A stretch of DNA of 64,000 nucleotides from Silurus meridionalis (lineage: Eukaryota > Chordata > Actinopteri > Siluriformes > Siluridae): the NCBI RefSeq assembly GCF_014805685.1, contig NC_060892.1, positions 12,232,990 to 12,296,989 on the forward strand, written 5' to 3'. The notes beneath the pieces were generated by a model. That model did not search any database. It had not been told where the DNA came from and saw nothing but the letters and a program-made list of their open reading frames with translations. Made by a program: the position numbers and the translations under genes. Below, piece after piece: positions 13,250-25,930 of the stretch (the stretch's first letter is position 1; every line of letters begins with the position of its first letter).

Positions 13250-14451
13250 AAAACCTCTTTGTAGTGGCAGCTGAGAGCCATCGCTGCGACTCCTAAACAT
13301 TACATTTCATTTGGCCGGAGAGGTCACATGACAGCTGCAAAGGACGCCCCCCTGAGGGCCTTCGGCTTTCACTTGACACTGACAGGCAGCGAGAGACTAT
13401 GCAAGAAAATATGCCCTCTTTCCATGACATCACCTAGCCAGGGTTTTTGGAAAAGGGGTGGGTGGAAGAGGTTCTTTTTTTTTTTTTTGGGGTGTGGGGG
13501 GGGGGTGGGGGTCTGTCGCAGCTGGTGGCAACCGTGGTGCCATCTGCTCCTGACTAATAGTTCATGCTGCTTTACTTATAGACTCCGAGCTCTCCACAAC
13601 AGCCAGCAAATAAATACTACTGCTGAGGTCCGCAGAGGCCAGACGGGCTAACACATTAATTTACTGACTGACGATTAGTCTCATTCTTCCTCCAATAGCT
13701 GTGAACATTATTGCGTTAACGAATCAGTTCTGTGCTCCATTTAAAGCACACTGGTTTTCTGAGCTGTCATTTTTTTTTTTACCCTACCATCACTGAAAAA
13801 TCTTAGCCAGACCTCTTAACCATTCCATCAATGATTCTCAGACACTTTTCTTACATGACCGAACTGGCAAGCATTAATTCATTGACTGTTATTTTTCTAT
13901 TTATTGTCCACTCATTCTTCTTTCCATCTAATTCCTCACATCCCAACATCCCGTCCTGGATTATTTGTAGTGCCCAGCAGGATGGAGGTCACCTGGCGGT
14001 TCCTTGTCACACAACCTCCATTGGACTGATTTGATTTCAGACATTTTGAAGGACCTGTCCAATGGGCAGTACATCTCCAGTAAGGAATCATTATTTAGCT
14101 CTTGTGAGAAAAATCATCTCTTAGCTTCATTTGTTCACTACTTTAACATGGCTGTAAGTCATTTTAAACTTCCCAATGCATTGTAATCATCGCAATTATC
14201 ATCCAGGGGTAGACTAATTTCATTTGTTAGGTAGCACATTGTGCAAGTGGACGGTCCGGGTTGCTGACAGCATGTTGTACTAGCTAGCGAGTTGTATGTA
14301 CTTTATTGTTCAACCCATTTCCACACCTTGATCACTTTAAGGTAAGCCTCCGAGTCCATTTAATCCTAATAATTTCTTTTTACAAATTGTCTACTAAAGT
14401 TCCTAAAGGTTTAGTGTTCAAAAGAATGAAAAAGTGAACCAGAGGTCTTAC

Positions 14452-14653
14452 CATACATCTTGCCTTCATCAGAGAGAATAATCTTGCGACGACCGCACGG
14501 TGGATAGATGGCAAGTGCTTCCTGGAAACTCTGCTCGATGTCAGGACTCCACACACCTTCAGCATCATTGTCCATAGGCTTCTCGGCGGAGTCGCTCATC
14601 CTCTCCATGTCTTCGGCAGGGCTTTCGCTGCCGCTCCAGCTGCTGGGATCAAT
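14452..14653 (-). CDS. tead1: TEAD1 transcription factor, first coding exon (AUU start)
   Basis: TEAD1 binds M-CAT DNA elements through its TEA domain and recruits YAP/TAZ in the nucleus to drive Hippo-pathway target genes. The minus-strand exon encodes 67 codons plus one base: an acidic leader ([18 protein letters not shown]), then [35 protein letters not shown] and the split G codon. These are the first helix of the TEA domain and the start of the second. The match to vertebrate TEAD1 is close to residue for residue. The first residue corresponds to ATT, the known non-AUG start of vertebrate TEAD1, with A at -3 and G at +4. The donor is gtaaga at 14,451. The rest of the protein lies outside the window. 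Fish often have tead1a and tead1b, and I cannot say which this is. Confidence 0.95.
14651..14653 (-). promoter_or_regulatory. tead1: AUU translation start of tead1
   Basis: The ATT sits in gccaaaATTgat. An in-frame TAG lies at 14,693-14,695, fourteen codons upstream in the same exon, and no ATG falls between them. The first in-frame ATG comes only at residue 16 (the M of MERM). Conservation of the [11 protein letters not shown] leader upstream of that ATG argues that the leader is translated. Confidence 0.8.
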
Positions 14654-14704
14654 TTTGGCAGTTTGGACCTCCAAGCCAAAGCCTGGAGCGCACTAGGGTG
14701 AGAC
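14654..14704 (-). other. tead1: 5' UTR part of the first tead1 coding exon
   Basis: The exon starts at 14,704, just after a good acceptor (a T/C-rich run ending ctgtcag at 14,705). The 51 untranslated bases include an in-frame TAG stop, which closes the frame upstream of the AUU start. Confidence 0.8.
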
Positions 14705-15777
14705 CTGACAGAAAGAAAAAAAAAATGGCGGTCAGGCAATGTCAAGTACAGTCGTTCCATACACCAATAGCAATCAATGTGGCCTTCTTTTGTGGCCTTC
14801 TTTTAAATGACAAATGTATTTTTTTTAATTCTTATAATATTTAAATAATAGTTAAAAAAATAAATAAATAAAAATTAAAAAAACAGGAACGAGAAGAATA
14901 ATAGTACATTAAGGACCTTCGGGAAAGCTCATTGTGCTTAATGAGAAAAAATATATTCAACTGTGACACTTCGAAAGACCACCGTTACTCCTAGTGTCTT
15001 ATTTGTGAAGAGGCTATCTATTTAGGCAGCATTTCTAGGTGGCTCTAGCACCCTTCAGTCACACAATGTCCCATTTAAAAAGGTACCATAATTAAAGAGA
15101 AGCAATATTTTAAGTGTTTGAGTAAATGCACGTTAAGGCTTAGCTCAAAACAAATCATATCTAATGACCCAAACATAATTTTTAAATGTATGGTGAACGT
15201 TTATATACGTTTATTATATGGTATAATAGGTTTTATATTCCTGACTACTCAAACAGGTTAAGACTCCAATCCATTGGAAACACAATGCTATTTTACAAAT
15301 TGTGATACAGGCCAAAACCAGCACACAAATTCTATCAACTTGCACTTAGAAAAAAAAATTAATAGAAATTTCAGTAAGAGAGCTTTCTTGTTAAGAGCAA
15401 TAACAGAAATGTTTTATTTTAATATAGCAAAAGCAGCTTCTGAATTTCCCCTGATATTAAGATCATGTTTCTATTTTCCTCAGATGTATTTTCAATAGAC
15501 TTTGAGAAGAATCCAATTGCCTTGAGAAATGAGCTGGGTCGAACGAGGAGGCAGCAAGCATATAACCTTAAAACACTTGGCCAAAACCACCTGGCATCTT
15601 CTGTAAAGCAGCAGACTTTCTTCTCTAAAAGGCCTTTACAGGCGAGCCAATTTCAGCCCAGCTGTCCGTCCCCTCAAACCGCCCCTTAAGTCTGGACGGA
15701 AATCATGTCAGACGCTTGTGTGAAGCACAACACGGCTGCTCACAAAACATCCAAAGCAATATCGGTAACTCCAAATG

Positions 15778-15798
15778 AAAAAAAAAAAAAAAAAAAAA
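15778..15798. repeat. poly(A) tract
   Basis: An uninterrupted run of about 21 A. It could be a retroposed tail, but nothing recognisable lies upstream of it. Confidence 0.8.
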
Positions 15799-16230
15799 CT
15801 CATAATGTAGCCAAGTGGAACCTGGTTTTCTTGTTCTGACTTGGTTGAAGGCAGGGCCTTTGTACATGTTGCCTTCTGATAGCTCAAGAACACTGCCAAA
15901 AGTCTAAGAATAGTCACGAAAGAGACTTGCCAAAGTGAGGTCATTTGCATGCTGAAGATTTTATAGTTTTATAAAGGCGCACAAACCACTGAGCAGCCAA
16001 AATGTGTCAAAAATGTGAGAACTTTTGGATGTTGTCGCAGTTCCGTCCAAACCCCCCCCCATCCCATCCTCCAGACGAGCCTTTCCTCCCTCGGCTTGCT
16101 CCCGTTCAGGCGACACAAGCTGTTGTGGGACTAGCAGCATATGTTTCTTCTAGAATGTCAGTTCATGAGGGGGGAAGGGAGCAAGCTGTTGAGGGAGGGG
16201 AAAAAGTGAGGGGGAGGATGGGCAACTCGT

Positions 16231-16258
16231 AGAGAGAGAGAGAGAGAGAGAGAGAGAG
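16231..16258. repeat. (AG)n microsatellite
   Basis: About 14 AG units next to a G-rich stretch (16,168-16,222). Confidence 0.9.
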
Positions 16259-17420
16259 CACTTTTCCTGAATTCCGTTTTTGTGTGCCGAATGCTGACTC
16301 TGCAGAACTGACTTGCAGACTGATGGGGGGGTGGGAGCAGCCCATCCTGTTCTGACCACTAAATGGTTCAGGCCTTTTCTTTTTGGCTCTGCTTCACAAT
16401 CCTTCCACCCTGCCTGCATAATGAACTATGGTGCTAATCACTCCCAGCACTGCAACAAGCATGTTATGGACGTTCACCACGGCTGTCATCTTATGAATGC
16501 ATTTTTAGCTTATCAGCATAAGACACAGACAACAGTCCAACATGGGAAAACATGTCTACTTTCATCTAAAAATCCACTATAGAACAAAAAGAAAAAAAAA
16601 AAGTCAGATGAAGAAAAAGTCTGCGTTCAGTGAATCTTTCTCAAGAAACCTACTTTCACAAACACTGTGTCTGGGCATGTCTGTATCGTATCGTCTGCTT
16701 TTCCCTGTAGGACAACTGTGGCATTTCAGTGTATTATATGCTCCAGAGAAGAATGAAGGGAAACAGAGTCCACACTTCCACAGGTGGTTGCCCCCAACGT
16801 CATATGAGGAAATAAATACCGCGATGTCGCAGCAGTCCATAAATTATTAAATCCCCAGCTTCCTGTTTAACAACTTCACATGTGAAACTGATTTAAGGTG
16901 CAGAACAGAAAGATTGTTTGTTTAGAGGTTCACAGTATACAACAAACACTTTATTAACATATTTATACTGTGCTGTTAATTTCTCGAATGAGATTTGTCT
17001 TTATCTTTTTTCTTTTACTTAAAGAAAATCCATCAATGCACACTGAATATATATTCAAAAAAATAAAACAAAGTAAAAAAATTTTAATTTTACATAGCTG
17101 AAAAAAGCCTATTGAAGTGTATTATAAGAAAATAATATAGAAGTAACTTTATTAATATTTATCATGACTTCTTTAAAAAAAAAAAAGTGGCTTGCAATTA
17201 ACCTATACTTCCCTTTAAGACCAACTTGTTATTCAGTTACGCAACGTAAATCTTATTAATCAGTAAATACCTTAAATTATTGAGTAGCTACAGTAAAATT
17301 AACAAATGGAAAAAAAGGAATGTAGTTCCCGAGAATAAGGAATGCAAGCCTGGACAAGCCAAGAGATCATGAGAGTTTACGGGGTTACTGTGTAGTCATC
17401 CCCCTTCCCACCCTTCCCAT

Positions 17421-17422
<2 letters not shown>

Positions 17423-17512
<90 letters not shown>
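17423..17512. repeat. (CA)n microsatellite
   Basis: About 45 CA units, among the longest pure runs in the window. Confidence 0.95.
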
Positions 17513-17517
<5 letters not shown>

Positions 17518-20500
17518 TATCTACAAGAGAAAATAGAAGTGCAAAAAGTGAAATCAGCTGAATATTTTTTTATGCATACTGACAATATGTTTGCAAAATG
17601 AACAGCTTTTACACTCAGACACGTCTTGACTTCGACTCAAAAGCCAGAGCCATTATGGTAAGAAGAAACATCTAGAGTATTTTAGTCTCTTGAAAAACGC
17701 TGCCCCATTATTCTATTGATTTCATGCACATATAAACACTATATTCATAAATCAGAAGTTTCCAACCAACTATATAGTTACATCACACATGCTACATACG
17801 GATTTAGAAAAAGGCTGAATTGACGCCGTTTTAATGACGCTCTTATAGATGGCGTTAAGCCCACATCCATCAACAGGAACAAGTGTTAAAGAACATTCCG
17901 GGCAGAAATCAATAGTCTAAAAACAGCCTAATTATGGGACATGGCTTCAGTCCCTCTGTGGTCATTTACGCTTCGATAAATCAACTTAACTGATTTACCT
18001 CTGCCACAATCTCGTGCGTAAACGTGGCCCTCGGGAACTTTCTTCCGAGTTCAAGAGCTCTTGATTGTATTACATTATCATGCATAAAACTTGAGTACGA
18101 TTTAGACTTGATCTAATATGTGCTGGGGTTTCAGATTTTCTTTCCTCTGGAAACAGCGCTGCTCTAAGCATTAAGGATTCAGAAAATAATTACAGTTTTT
18201 CTTATAGAATAATTATACCAATTAGGAACATATAGAACTAGGTTTTGGGGGTAAGCGCTCACATACGCACTATTCAATCCATTTGACCCAAAGCTCTTTT
18301 CTGTTTAGGAAAATGAGAAATCACAAGAATACGGACTAAAACAACCTCCAAGTGAGTTGACGCTAGTGAGAAAGCGATTCAAAGTGCACCAAATATGCCA
18401 GGTATTTTGAGTTTCAACATGGAACTCAGGTGCTAAACAGACACAAACTGAGTCAAAAAACAGAGCTGTAATAATACCAAACTATGTATAAGCCTTTATT
18501 TACTGTATACGTAACAGAAATCAAAACATACAATGTTTAAAATTAGTAAATGGTCTCTGGTTCCCCTTGTGATTGTTTTTAAGCACACTGGGTAAAAGTT
18601 TGGTTCATGTAACTTTATTTCCAGCCAACAAATTGAGTTCTGAGTATGCTTTCAGTCTTATACACTCCTCAGCCTAAGGCCATGTCACATTTATCTGAAT
18701 ACATGTGAACACTACAATTCCGTTTAAAGCGCTCTCCATCTACACTAGCCTTTTTAAATGTTAATTAAGTTATTGCTGCAGATAATCCAAGACTATAGAG
18801 TTCTTTGTTTTAAGTTAAATGGTTCACCTGACTGTGTCAGATAACAGAAAAATAAACAACCGTTGTTGAAAATCTCCGCTTTCTCAGTTCGCACTACAAC
18901 GCAAAAACAGTGTTTTAAAATGTATTCACCTAGAATAAGGTGAATGCCCTAGAGGGGTATTGTTTTCCTGAAATAAAACTGTTTTTTAACTGGCGAAATG
19001 AAATAAATAAATGCCGTCTCAGCGTGGAGGAAAGGCCAGATGTGGTGTGGTGTGAAATGAAAAACTTCCACAAAAACAAAAAAAAAGAAATACCAGACAA
19101 AATCAAACTATCAATCTTGTTCCAACTTGGACTAATAAATACAAAATCGCACTTGGATAAATGACCATGATCTTAGCAAGTCTTTAAGTGCAGATCCTAT
19201 ATCTAATTATGACTGGACCCTGAACTATTTGACACAAAGCTGTGAACTCTCACACGTCCTCTCTAAATAGAGGCAAACTGGAGGTACATGTTTACCGGCT
19301 CCACTTGTTTGCTTTTGAGAGAAAACCTTTGCGCCACTTTGAAAACCGAATTTATCATTCAACATTTCGTCCCAGTCCGTAGGCTTTTTATTTCGAATTA
19401 ATAAATCATTAAGAATCATGACTGATCGGTTTGAGTTGTTTCAGATTGACAGGTGAACACATGGGCACAGGAACGTCATTAGTACTGACCAGATAAACTG
19501 AATCATGGACTGCATTTTAAATGTGAAAGACTTGTGATTTTTGCAATATGGCTCCAAATAAAGCCAAGCTCCATTCCGTTTGTCTAAGCCTTGATGACAG
19601 ATGGGAGCAACAATATACTGTGTTTACTCTCCACTCGGAGCGTGTCAGACAAACAGGCGACACCGATATCCTTCCAGGGACAAGCAAGATGACAATCCTG
19701 CGGGTCTAATTCGTCGATTCATTGTGAGAATATGGTTTCAGAGTGAAGGAGCCGTGCGACGTGTTTATTGCAGTTTTTATTGCGCATGGAAATGCACAAA
19801 GCATGTGCCAAGATCACAATGTTTACCTCATCAGTATCACAGACGCTCCAAAATATCATCAGCATTCCATCAAGAAGTAAGAATAAAGGACAGATTCTTT
19901 CTAACCTTCCTTACTAAAATCCCATAAGTCTGTTTACCAAACAGCATTTCAACAACTATAAATACACTCGTACAACACACACAGAATGATCTTTATAAAC
20001 AGTAAATTGGCAATTACTGCATTTATTTTTTGGAGGGGGTTTAACAATGACACCTCATTGTCTCTTTTGTAGTCTCTTTATATTTCCTATTATCAGTTAT
20101 TAATAACAGCTATAAACAGTTCTTTTACTAGACAGTCTTTATTTCTATCGCAATAAGTTAGTAAGACAGAAAACAGAGCCTGTCATGTTACTAAGAAACT
20201 CTTGCATCTTAGAAGTATTACATTAAAAAGGTTATAGGTTTTTACTTGAGACTTTCAAAAAGTTGGTCACTGGAGCCTCCTTCACCAGATATTTAACTTC
20301 AACATACAGACTCAACAGTGATCCTGCCTGGTAAGTAATACACCAATGTGATTGTGTACTGTTTTGACCAATGATGGCCGCCTTTAACCTTTTCGCTCTT
20401 GTAGAGGCAAACTTAACAACAAATCTGTCTTTACTTATCAGCCACATTTAAGGTATATGGGAAACTGTGTAATTTATTTTCAAGTACATGATTCCTTTAT

Positions 20501-21728
20501 CAGTCTTGTTAAAAGGTATTGATCAGAAGACGGGTATAAAAGCATTTCCAAAACAGAGGTACAGTGCACACTTACCAGAAACCATGTAAAGACAATCATC
20601 AGCAAATAGAAAAAATTATGGTGACATACAGCACAAGACAAAAACTTCAGAAAGGCTGCCAAAATATGGCAACATTAAAGGAACTATAGGAAAATCTGAC
20701 AGTTACTGCCTGCATGTTCTTCAAATGTCTGTGAGGACATGTGGTGTTGGAAAGCTAAACAAAAGACCCCCCTGTTTTGCACCCCATATGTAATAGTGTA
20801 ATAAAATCAACAGGTGCTTCAACAAACTATTTGTTTAAAAGTTATGCACCTTCATGCAATCAGGTTCTTGTATAAAAAAAATAAAAATAAAAATTCCTAA
20901 AATGTTGCAAAAGGTTCCAAAATTAACTACATTTTTATTTCCAAATAAACTGCTATTTAACATGTAAAACCTTAATGTTTATTGTACACTGCACTCAAAT
21001 CTAGGTTTGGTTTTTGAAAGCTTTGGTTGGCTGAAGAAGTGTACTATACTTCAGTAAATAAAAAAATAAACAGGTATTTTACCTGTTTTTTACCTGTATT
21101 TTAAAAGCCCCTCATTTCAATCACGATTCAGAGACATGTCCTTTTATTGATGAACATAGGAGAAATATCTAGTCTAGTGTCTATTCTATAGAAATATTCG
21201 CTCATACACACTGTTTATTCTTCTTCTAATCAGTGTGAACACAAAACGTTGTGCCAGCATTCAAATCGTTTTCTTAATACAATAACGGACACATATATAC
21301 GTATGAACCATAAAAAGAAATTCTCCCCGTTTCCTGTTGGACCTAAATAAATGTTAGATGAAAAAGCAGGACATGGTTTCTAAAGAACAGTAATAATACA
21401 AAAGGATAGTCATACCTGAAAAAAAAATTAATATCTGAAAATACTCTAAACAACACATCCTGCTTTATGTATAATTCATAAAATAAATGAAAACATATCT
21501 CCCATAAATAAAGCAATTCCGTCTGCATGCTTTGGATCAAATACAGTTTGCTGCCCACTTTTGAAAAAAAGATTAATGAAGGAAAATGTATTCCTGGAAT
21601 CATGCCTTACACAAAATCCTTCAAAAGCCTTGCAGCGTGTTTCATTGAATAGGGTTTTATGTCAGGCTTTGTTCTATGCACAGGAGGGGTCGAAGGCTGT
21701 GTACTGTAAACTGCATTAATGCCCCCCC

Positions 21729-21729
21729 A

Positions 21730-21763
<34 letters not shown>
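21729..21763. repeat. (CA)n microsatellite
   Basis: About 17 CA units following a short C run. Confidence 0.9.
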
Positions 21764-21765
<2 letters not shown>

Positions 21766-21834
21766 TTTCTAGGCACCATGCCATGGGGAACTTGCACTCC
21801 AACACACCGTTCCTGAATTTTAAAAAAAGGCCAG

Positions 21835-22387
21835 AGCTAAGCTGGGTCAGGTTCCAGGTGACATTTTTCCAATCGTCAACTGTCCAGTTTTGCCGAGTGT
21901 GTGCTCACAATAGACTCTGCTTTTTCTTCTTGACTGGCAGATGTGATCTTAAGCTATTGTAGTCCTCACACCTCCAGGATTGAGATGATCTAAAATGCTT
22001 TTCTGCTCACCACAGATGCAACGGGTGGTTGTTTTTGAGTTACCATAGGCATCCAAATCTGGCGCAAACCAGTCTGGCCATTCTCTTTTGAGTTTTCTCA
22101 TCAAGTCGTTGCCGCCTACAGAACTGCTGCTCTGTGGAGGTTTTTGTGTCTAGAGACTACTCTAAATGAATGAAAATCCCAGGAGGTCAATCGATTCTGA
22201 AATACTCAAACCAGACCATCTGGCATGCCACGATCGAAATCTCTAAGATCCGATTTTTAACCTCATTCTGATGTCTCATGTGAATATGAACTGAGGCTCT
22301 AAAGGTGTGCCCTGCTGCTAAGGCATGACCAGCCGATCATATGACTGACCAAATGAACAGGTGTTCCTAATAATGTGGCAAGTAAAT
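21835..22387. mobile_element. Degraded common teleost interspersed repeat
   Basis: Segments in order: caactgtccagttttg, actctgctttttcttcttg, a cagtctggccattctc block, aaaatcccaggaggtcaat, tctgaaatactcaaaccaga, and a terminal acaggtgttcctaataatgt. This order matches a repeat I recognise from many fish genomes, whose end usually reads caggtgttcctaataaagtgg. It is diverged, with no open frame, and is probably a dead DNA transposon copy. The family name was not verified. Confidence 0.6.
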
Positions 22388-22553
22388 GAATATGTACATA
22401 CAAAAGAAAAAGAATTCAGATTGTTTTAGCGCTCAAGTGTGGGTTGGGTTAAATGCTTTTCTGCCTTTAAATATCCCTTTCTTCCTAAATCTCACATGCC
22501 AGTTTACTAAATCACATGCTTATAAGAACTCCGCCTCCAGCACACTCTGCCAT

Positions 22554-22555
<2 letters not shown>

Positions 22556-22601
<46 letters not shown>
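22556..22601. repeat. (TG)n microsatellite
   Basis: About 22 TG units. A shorter, complementary CA-rich patch follows at about 22,715-22,745, so the two could pair. Confidence 0.95.
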
Positions 22602-22602
<1 letters not shown>

Positions 22603-23077
22603 GGAGGTGCTTGACTCCTCCTGAGGCTAACTCCCTCTCTGATAATGTTCTGTGCATGCTGTGGCTAGGATGTGCCCCAACACGCCTCTTTCACAACTCG
22701 CTGCTATTCGCGCATGCGCATACACGTACACACACGCACACACCCCAACAGTTCCAGGACTGGGGATTTGTATGTGAAAAAAAGTAAGCAGAGTTTAACA
22801 GGATTCGGTCCTATGACCGTGTTTCTGCTCTTGGTTCTGCTCTGCTGATTTCTTTTTTTTTTTTTACCACAATCATTGGTCAAAAAAAAAAATACAATCG
22901 GAGACAGAATTAGGATTCCCATCCAAGTTGTAGTTTCTTTTACTTTAATGCAAGCGGAATGGATATCCTAAAAGACAAGATGGCAGCTATTCAGTGACTT
23001 AAGACAAATTCCAGCCATTCGGGAAAAAAAAAAAAAAAAAGAATGTTTCCAACCACTTAGCAAATTTAAATGCGAGC

Positions 23078-23394
23078 AGTCGAGTGCAAAAGTTTGCATA
23101 CCCTTACATAATGTACAGTTGCAATTCACTAACAATGTCACGATAAACACTATACTGAGACATTCTCAATCCTAAGCAAATTAGGTATGACCAATAAGCA
23201 ACTCCAAGTGAACAGCCTGAATGATTCCTTAATTGCACCAATCCTGTGGTGCATGTGGTCTGATGTCTCTAATTCACTGTGCAACTCGTATTACATTTAT
23301 TTTTAGTAGCTACAAAATTCGTGCATCGTTTTTTATTTCGAATTTTTTTCCCACCAGTGAAAAATTTGTTGGACACAAACATTTGCACTCGATT
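23078..23394. mobile_element. Terminal-inverted-repeat element (MITE-like)
   Basis: The left end agtcgagtgcaaaagtttg is matched by the right end read on the minus strand (aatcgagtgcaaatgtttg). The ends differ at two of 19 bases. The gtgcaaaagtttgcatacc motif is typical of Tc1/mariner-like non-autonomous elements in fish. The 317-bp interior is AT-rich and non-coding. Confidence 0.6.
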
Positions 23395-24404
23395 GTAAAA
23401 TCCTCCCCCACAGAATAAAAAATAGCAATATTTCAAAGTGAAGAAATTTTTTTAAATTTTTTTGTTGATGTGGCTGCTAAGTCTATATGACTTTGGCTAA
23501 AGGTCTAAAGATTACATGTTCCTCATAATTCTACTTTTCGGAGCGTCTGTAAAGCATAACTCGTGGAAACATGGCCATTGGCAAGTGTTTTCAGTTCACT
23601 CGTTTTAAATTAGTGAACCATTTGGATGGCAACCTAGCGTGCAAAGCGAGAACAAAAACCGCCTCAAAACTCTTAAGGGAAAAGAAATTGACCAATCTGC
23701 AAGACTCAATCTGGATAAGATCAAGCAGAGAGAAGAGGGAGAAAAGAAAAAAAAAGAAAAAGGAAAAATATTAGTTGCAGCTTTCAGTCAGTCTTGTGGA
23801 AAGCGAAGACCAGCATCAGCTGTAGGGCTCAAAATGAGAAGCATGTGACGATCCCTGTAGAACTCGATGCTCCAAACTTTATAGTTCCTTTTAAACAAAG
23901 TGTGCAGTTAAAGACCAGAACCATGTCTGTGCTAAGTAAAGCTTTATGAACTCGATATGATAATTCACAATATGATAGAAAACTCGATTAATGCATGCTT
24001 TGAAAGGCTCCTCTTTTGAGAGGCTGTTTGCATTTGAATGGAATATTTCTGCTAGTGCGTCTCTTTTGTGTACTGGCGTCTGCTTTGCTCTTAGGTACGC
24101 AGGTCCTTTAGAGCGGTGGAGTGGACGGCGTGCGCTGTGCTGCATTCATTAGAATCATATCAAAAAGTCTGCCCTGTGGAAAAAAGAGCCCTATTTACTT
24201 GCTCATTCATTTAAGGCATATGGCTGTATGGCATCATTATATCCATCTCATCATTTAAACACAAAGCGGTGCGCACAAAGCTGGCTGGAGAGAGTGTGAG
24301 CCAAACTACAGTGACGGATTCTGAAACAGGATAAATGGCACTTTTAGGCAGCTAAATCCTGTAAATGTGTTGTGCAGTATATAACGTTATACCTCCATGC
24401 AGCT

Positions 24405-24600
24405 CATTTCTTGATTCTGATTGGTCAGATTATGTAGTCGGCTCTTTAGTAATGACCAACGTGTATATAAAGGAGTGGCCAGTGTGAGAGCTTCGTAATG
24501 GTCAGCTGTAATTTTTTGCATTTTCCTCCAAGTTGTCAGGACAGTAATAGCAGGGACATGTCATATACATTTCCCTACAATAAACAGATACAAATTATGA
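24405..24600 (+). repeat. Teleost repeat with tctgattggtcag core, copy A
   Basis: It contains ttgattctgattggtcag and, downstream, agcagggacatg. Related sequence occurs at 29,680-29,960, 33,840-34,060 and, inverted, 46,525-46,605. All are diverged, and none is coding. Confidence 0.45.
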
Positions 24601-25649
24601 CCTTAATTAAGGGCAATTATCAGTGCAAATCTATAGTGGTTGAAGAGATTATTTTCCCATCTTTGGTGTGATTTATCAACATCAGGGTAGCATCAGTAGC
24701 TTTGTGTAACAGTGTACAACCCGGCCACTGATTATTTTCCTGTAATAGCACATCAGACAGAAATTAATTCCTTTACATGCAGTGTGGTGCATGTGAAGTT
24801 AAATACTGTCCTTATTTCTGTTCCAGTTTTCATAATTAAGCTGACATGCCTGACCAGCTTTCGGAAGCTAGCTCTTCTTATGTGATTTTTTTTAATCAAA
24901 AAGAAACAGATTGAGAACAGCACCTTCGAATGCAAAATTATGATTATTGTAAACTGTCAAGAAAGCCACTTATAGCAAACCAGAGCGCCATGTGCTAATC
25001 CTTAATTGAAAAAAATAAATAAGAGAATAGATGACAACGCTGCTGCCGGTGTGCAGCGAATGACGCAGCCTCTCCAATTATAAGGTCTCGGAATCGCACG
25101 GCTTTCACAATGCACCTCTTCATACTTCACGTTTGAACATGGACTCTGGCGCCTCTGGCAACAGCGTAGTAACACCATTGAAAAATGTGCGGTAAGTGGC
25201 TCTCCTGCTGACCCGGACTCGTCTTTGGCTTTAGTCACGAGCTTGTCAAAAAGCGAAGGGTCTGTTCGAACACTAATGATCACAGCTTCTATGAGGCAGG
25301 AACGCCACCTGTGGAAACTGTCGCAACCTCAAGAGATAATTGTGCACTCCTCTCCGGCTGACTCTGGCTCCATGGAAATAGTCTTATTAGCGCGATAAAG
25401 AGGAGGGGGTGTGGGCAACAAGTGAATGCCTTAGCGAGAGACGAGCCGTGGCTGTGACACGGCATTATGGGAGATGACACTTATCAACGGATTACAAGAA
25501 GCGCTACGGTCGAGGCCGAGCTGGAATGTGGCTCCTTAAATTAAGAGACCCAATTTCAGTCTTCGCACAAGGCCGGGGTAATGAAATAAAAGAGGAGAGG
25601 TCCGAAATGTAATTTTCCGTGCCGACTCCTTTTGTGTGATTATCTCAGA

Positions 25650-25930
25650 AGGTGCAGTGATCATTCCGTGAATGGCTTTCTCCAACTCCATAATGACCCG
25701 GAGTAGTTAAGGTCTCAAAGAGAAGAACTGCAATTACCTGGTAATTACCAAAATGCAAGGCGCACAGAGTATTTTAGAAGTGTACTGCTGCAGCTAGTTA
25801 ATTACCACTGTAACGCTGAAACTATACTCTGTAATGACGCAACTTTCTGTTACCTTTGGGTTTAGTGCAAGTATTAACCAGCTTTGCATATTCATAGCGA
25901 GATGCAAATGTCTAAGAAACTACATACTGT
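25650..25930. promoter_or_regulatory. Candidate conserved noncoding element in the tead1 5' intron
   Basis: A unique stretch without repeats. It carries homeodomain-type cores (caattacctggtaattacc, gttaattacc), an octamer-like atgcaaat near 25,903, and a GGAATG/CATTCC TEAD-type core at about 25,663. The motif density resembles vertebrate developmental enhancers. This is inference only; conservation was not tested. Confidence 0.25.

Larger units (their letters stand above)
1..14451 (-). other. tead1: tead1 intron after the first coding exon (partial)
   Basis: The first coding exon of tead1 ends at a GT donor at 14,451, and no following TEA-domain exon was recognised to its left. By family knowledge that exon would continue helix 2 and helix 3 of the DNA-binding domain. 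The stretch is therefore read as one large intron running out of the window. It holds CA, TA, CATA and TG microsatellites, a terminal-inverted-repeat element at 10.85-11.13 kb, and a hAT-like repeat at 11.4-12.23 kb. It also has GC-richer unique blocks near 3.17-3.74, 6.40-6.90, 7.95-8.50, 10.38-10.65 and 13.30-13.76 kb. No protein gene is supported here. Confidence 0.75.

Noticed and set aside
14411..14674. An 87-codon frame over the tead1 exon starting at TTG (14,672-14,674) and running past the donor
   Set aside because: TTG is not the likely start; ATT at 14,651-14,653 is. The frame after 14,452 is intron, as shown by the gtaaga donor and loss of TEA-domain similarity.
17385..17585. Frames of repeating V-C or H-T residues across CA/TG runs (also 13,082-13,300, 22,386-22,787, 26,291-26,522 and 41,885-42,148)
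   Set aside because: Artefacts of dinucleotide repeats without stops.
25002..25283. Minus-strand 93-codon frame, as a possible extra tead1 exon
   Set aside because: No similarity to TEAD proteins. It lies in a GC-richer block more likely regulatory.
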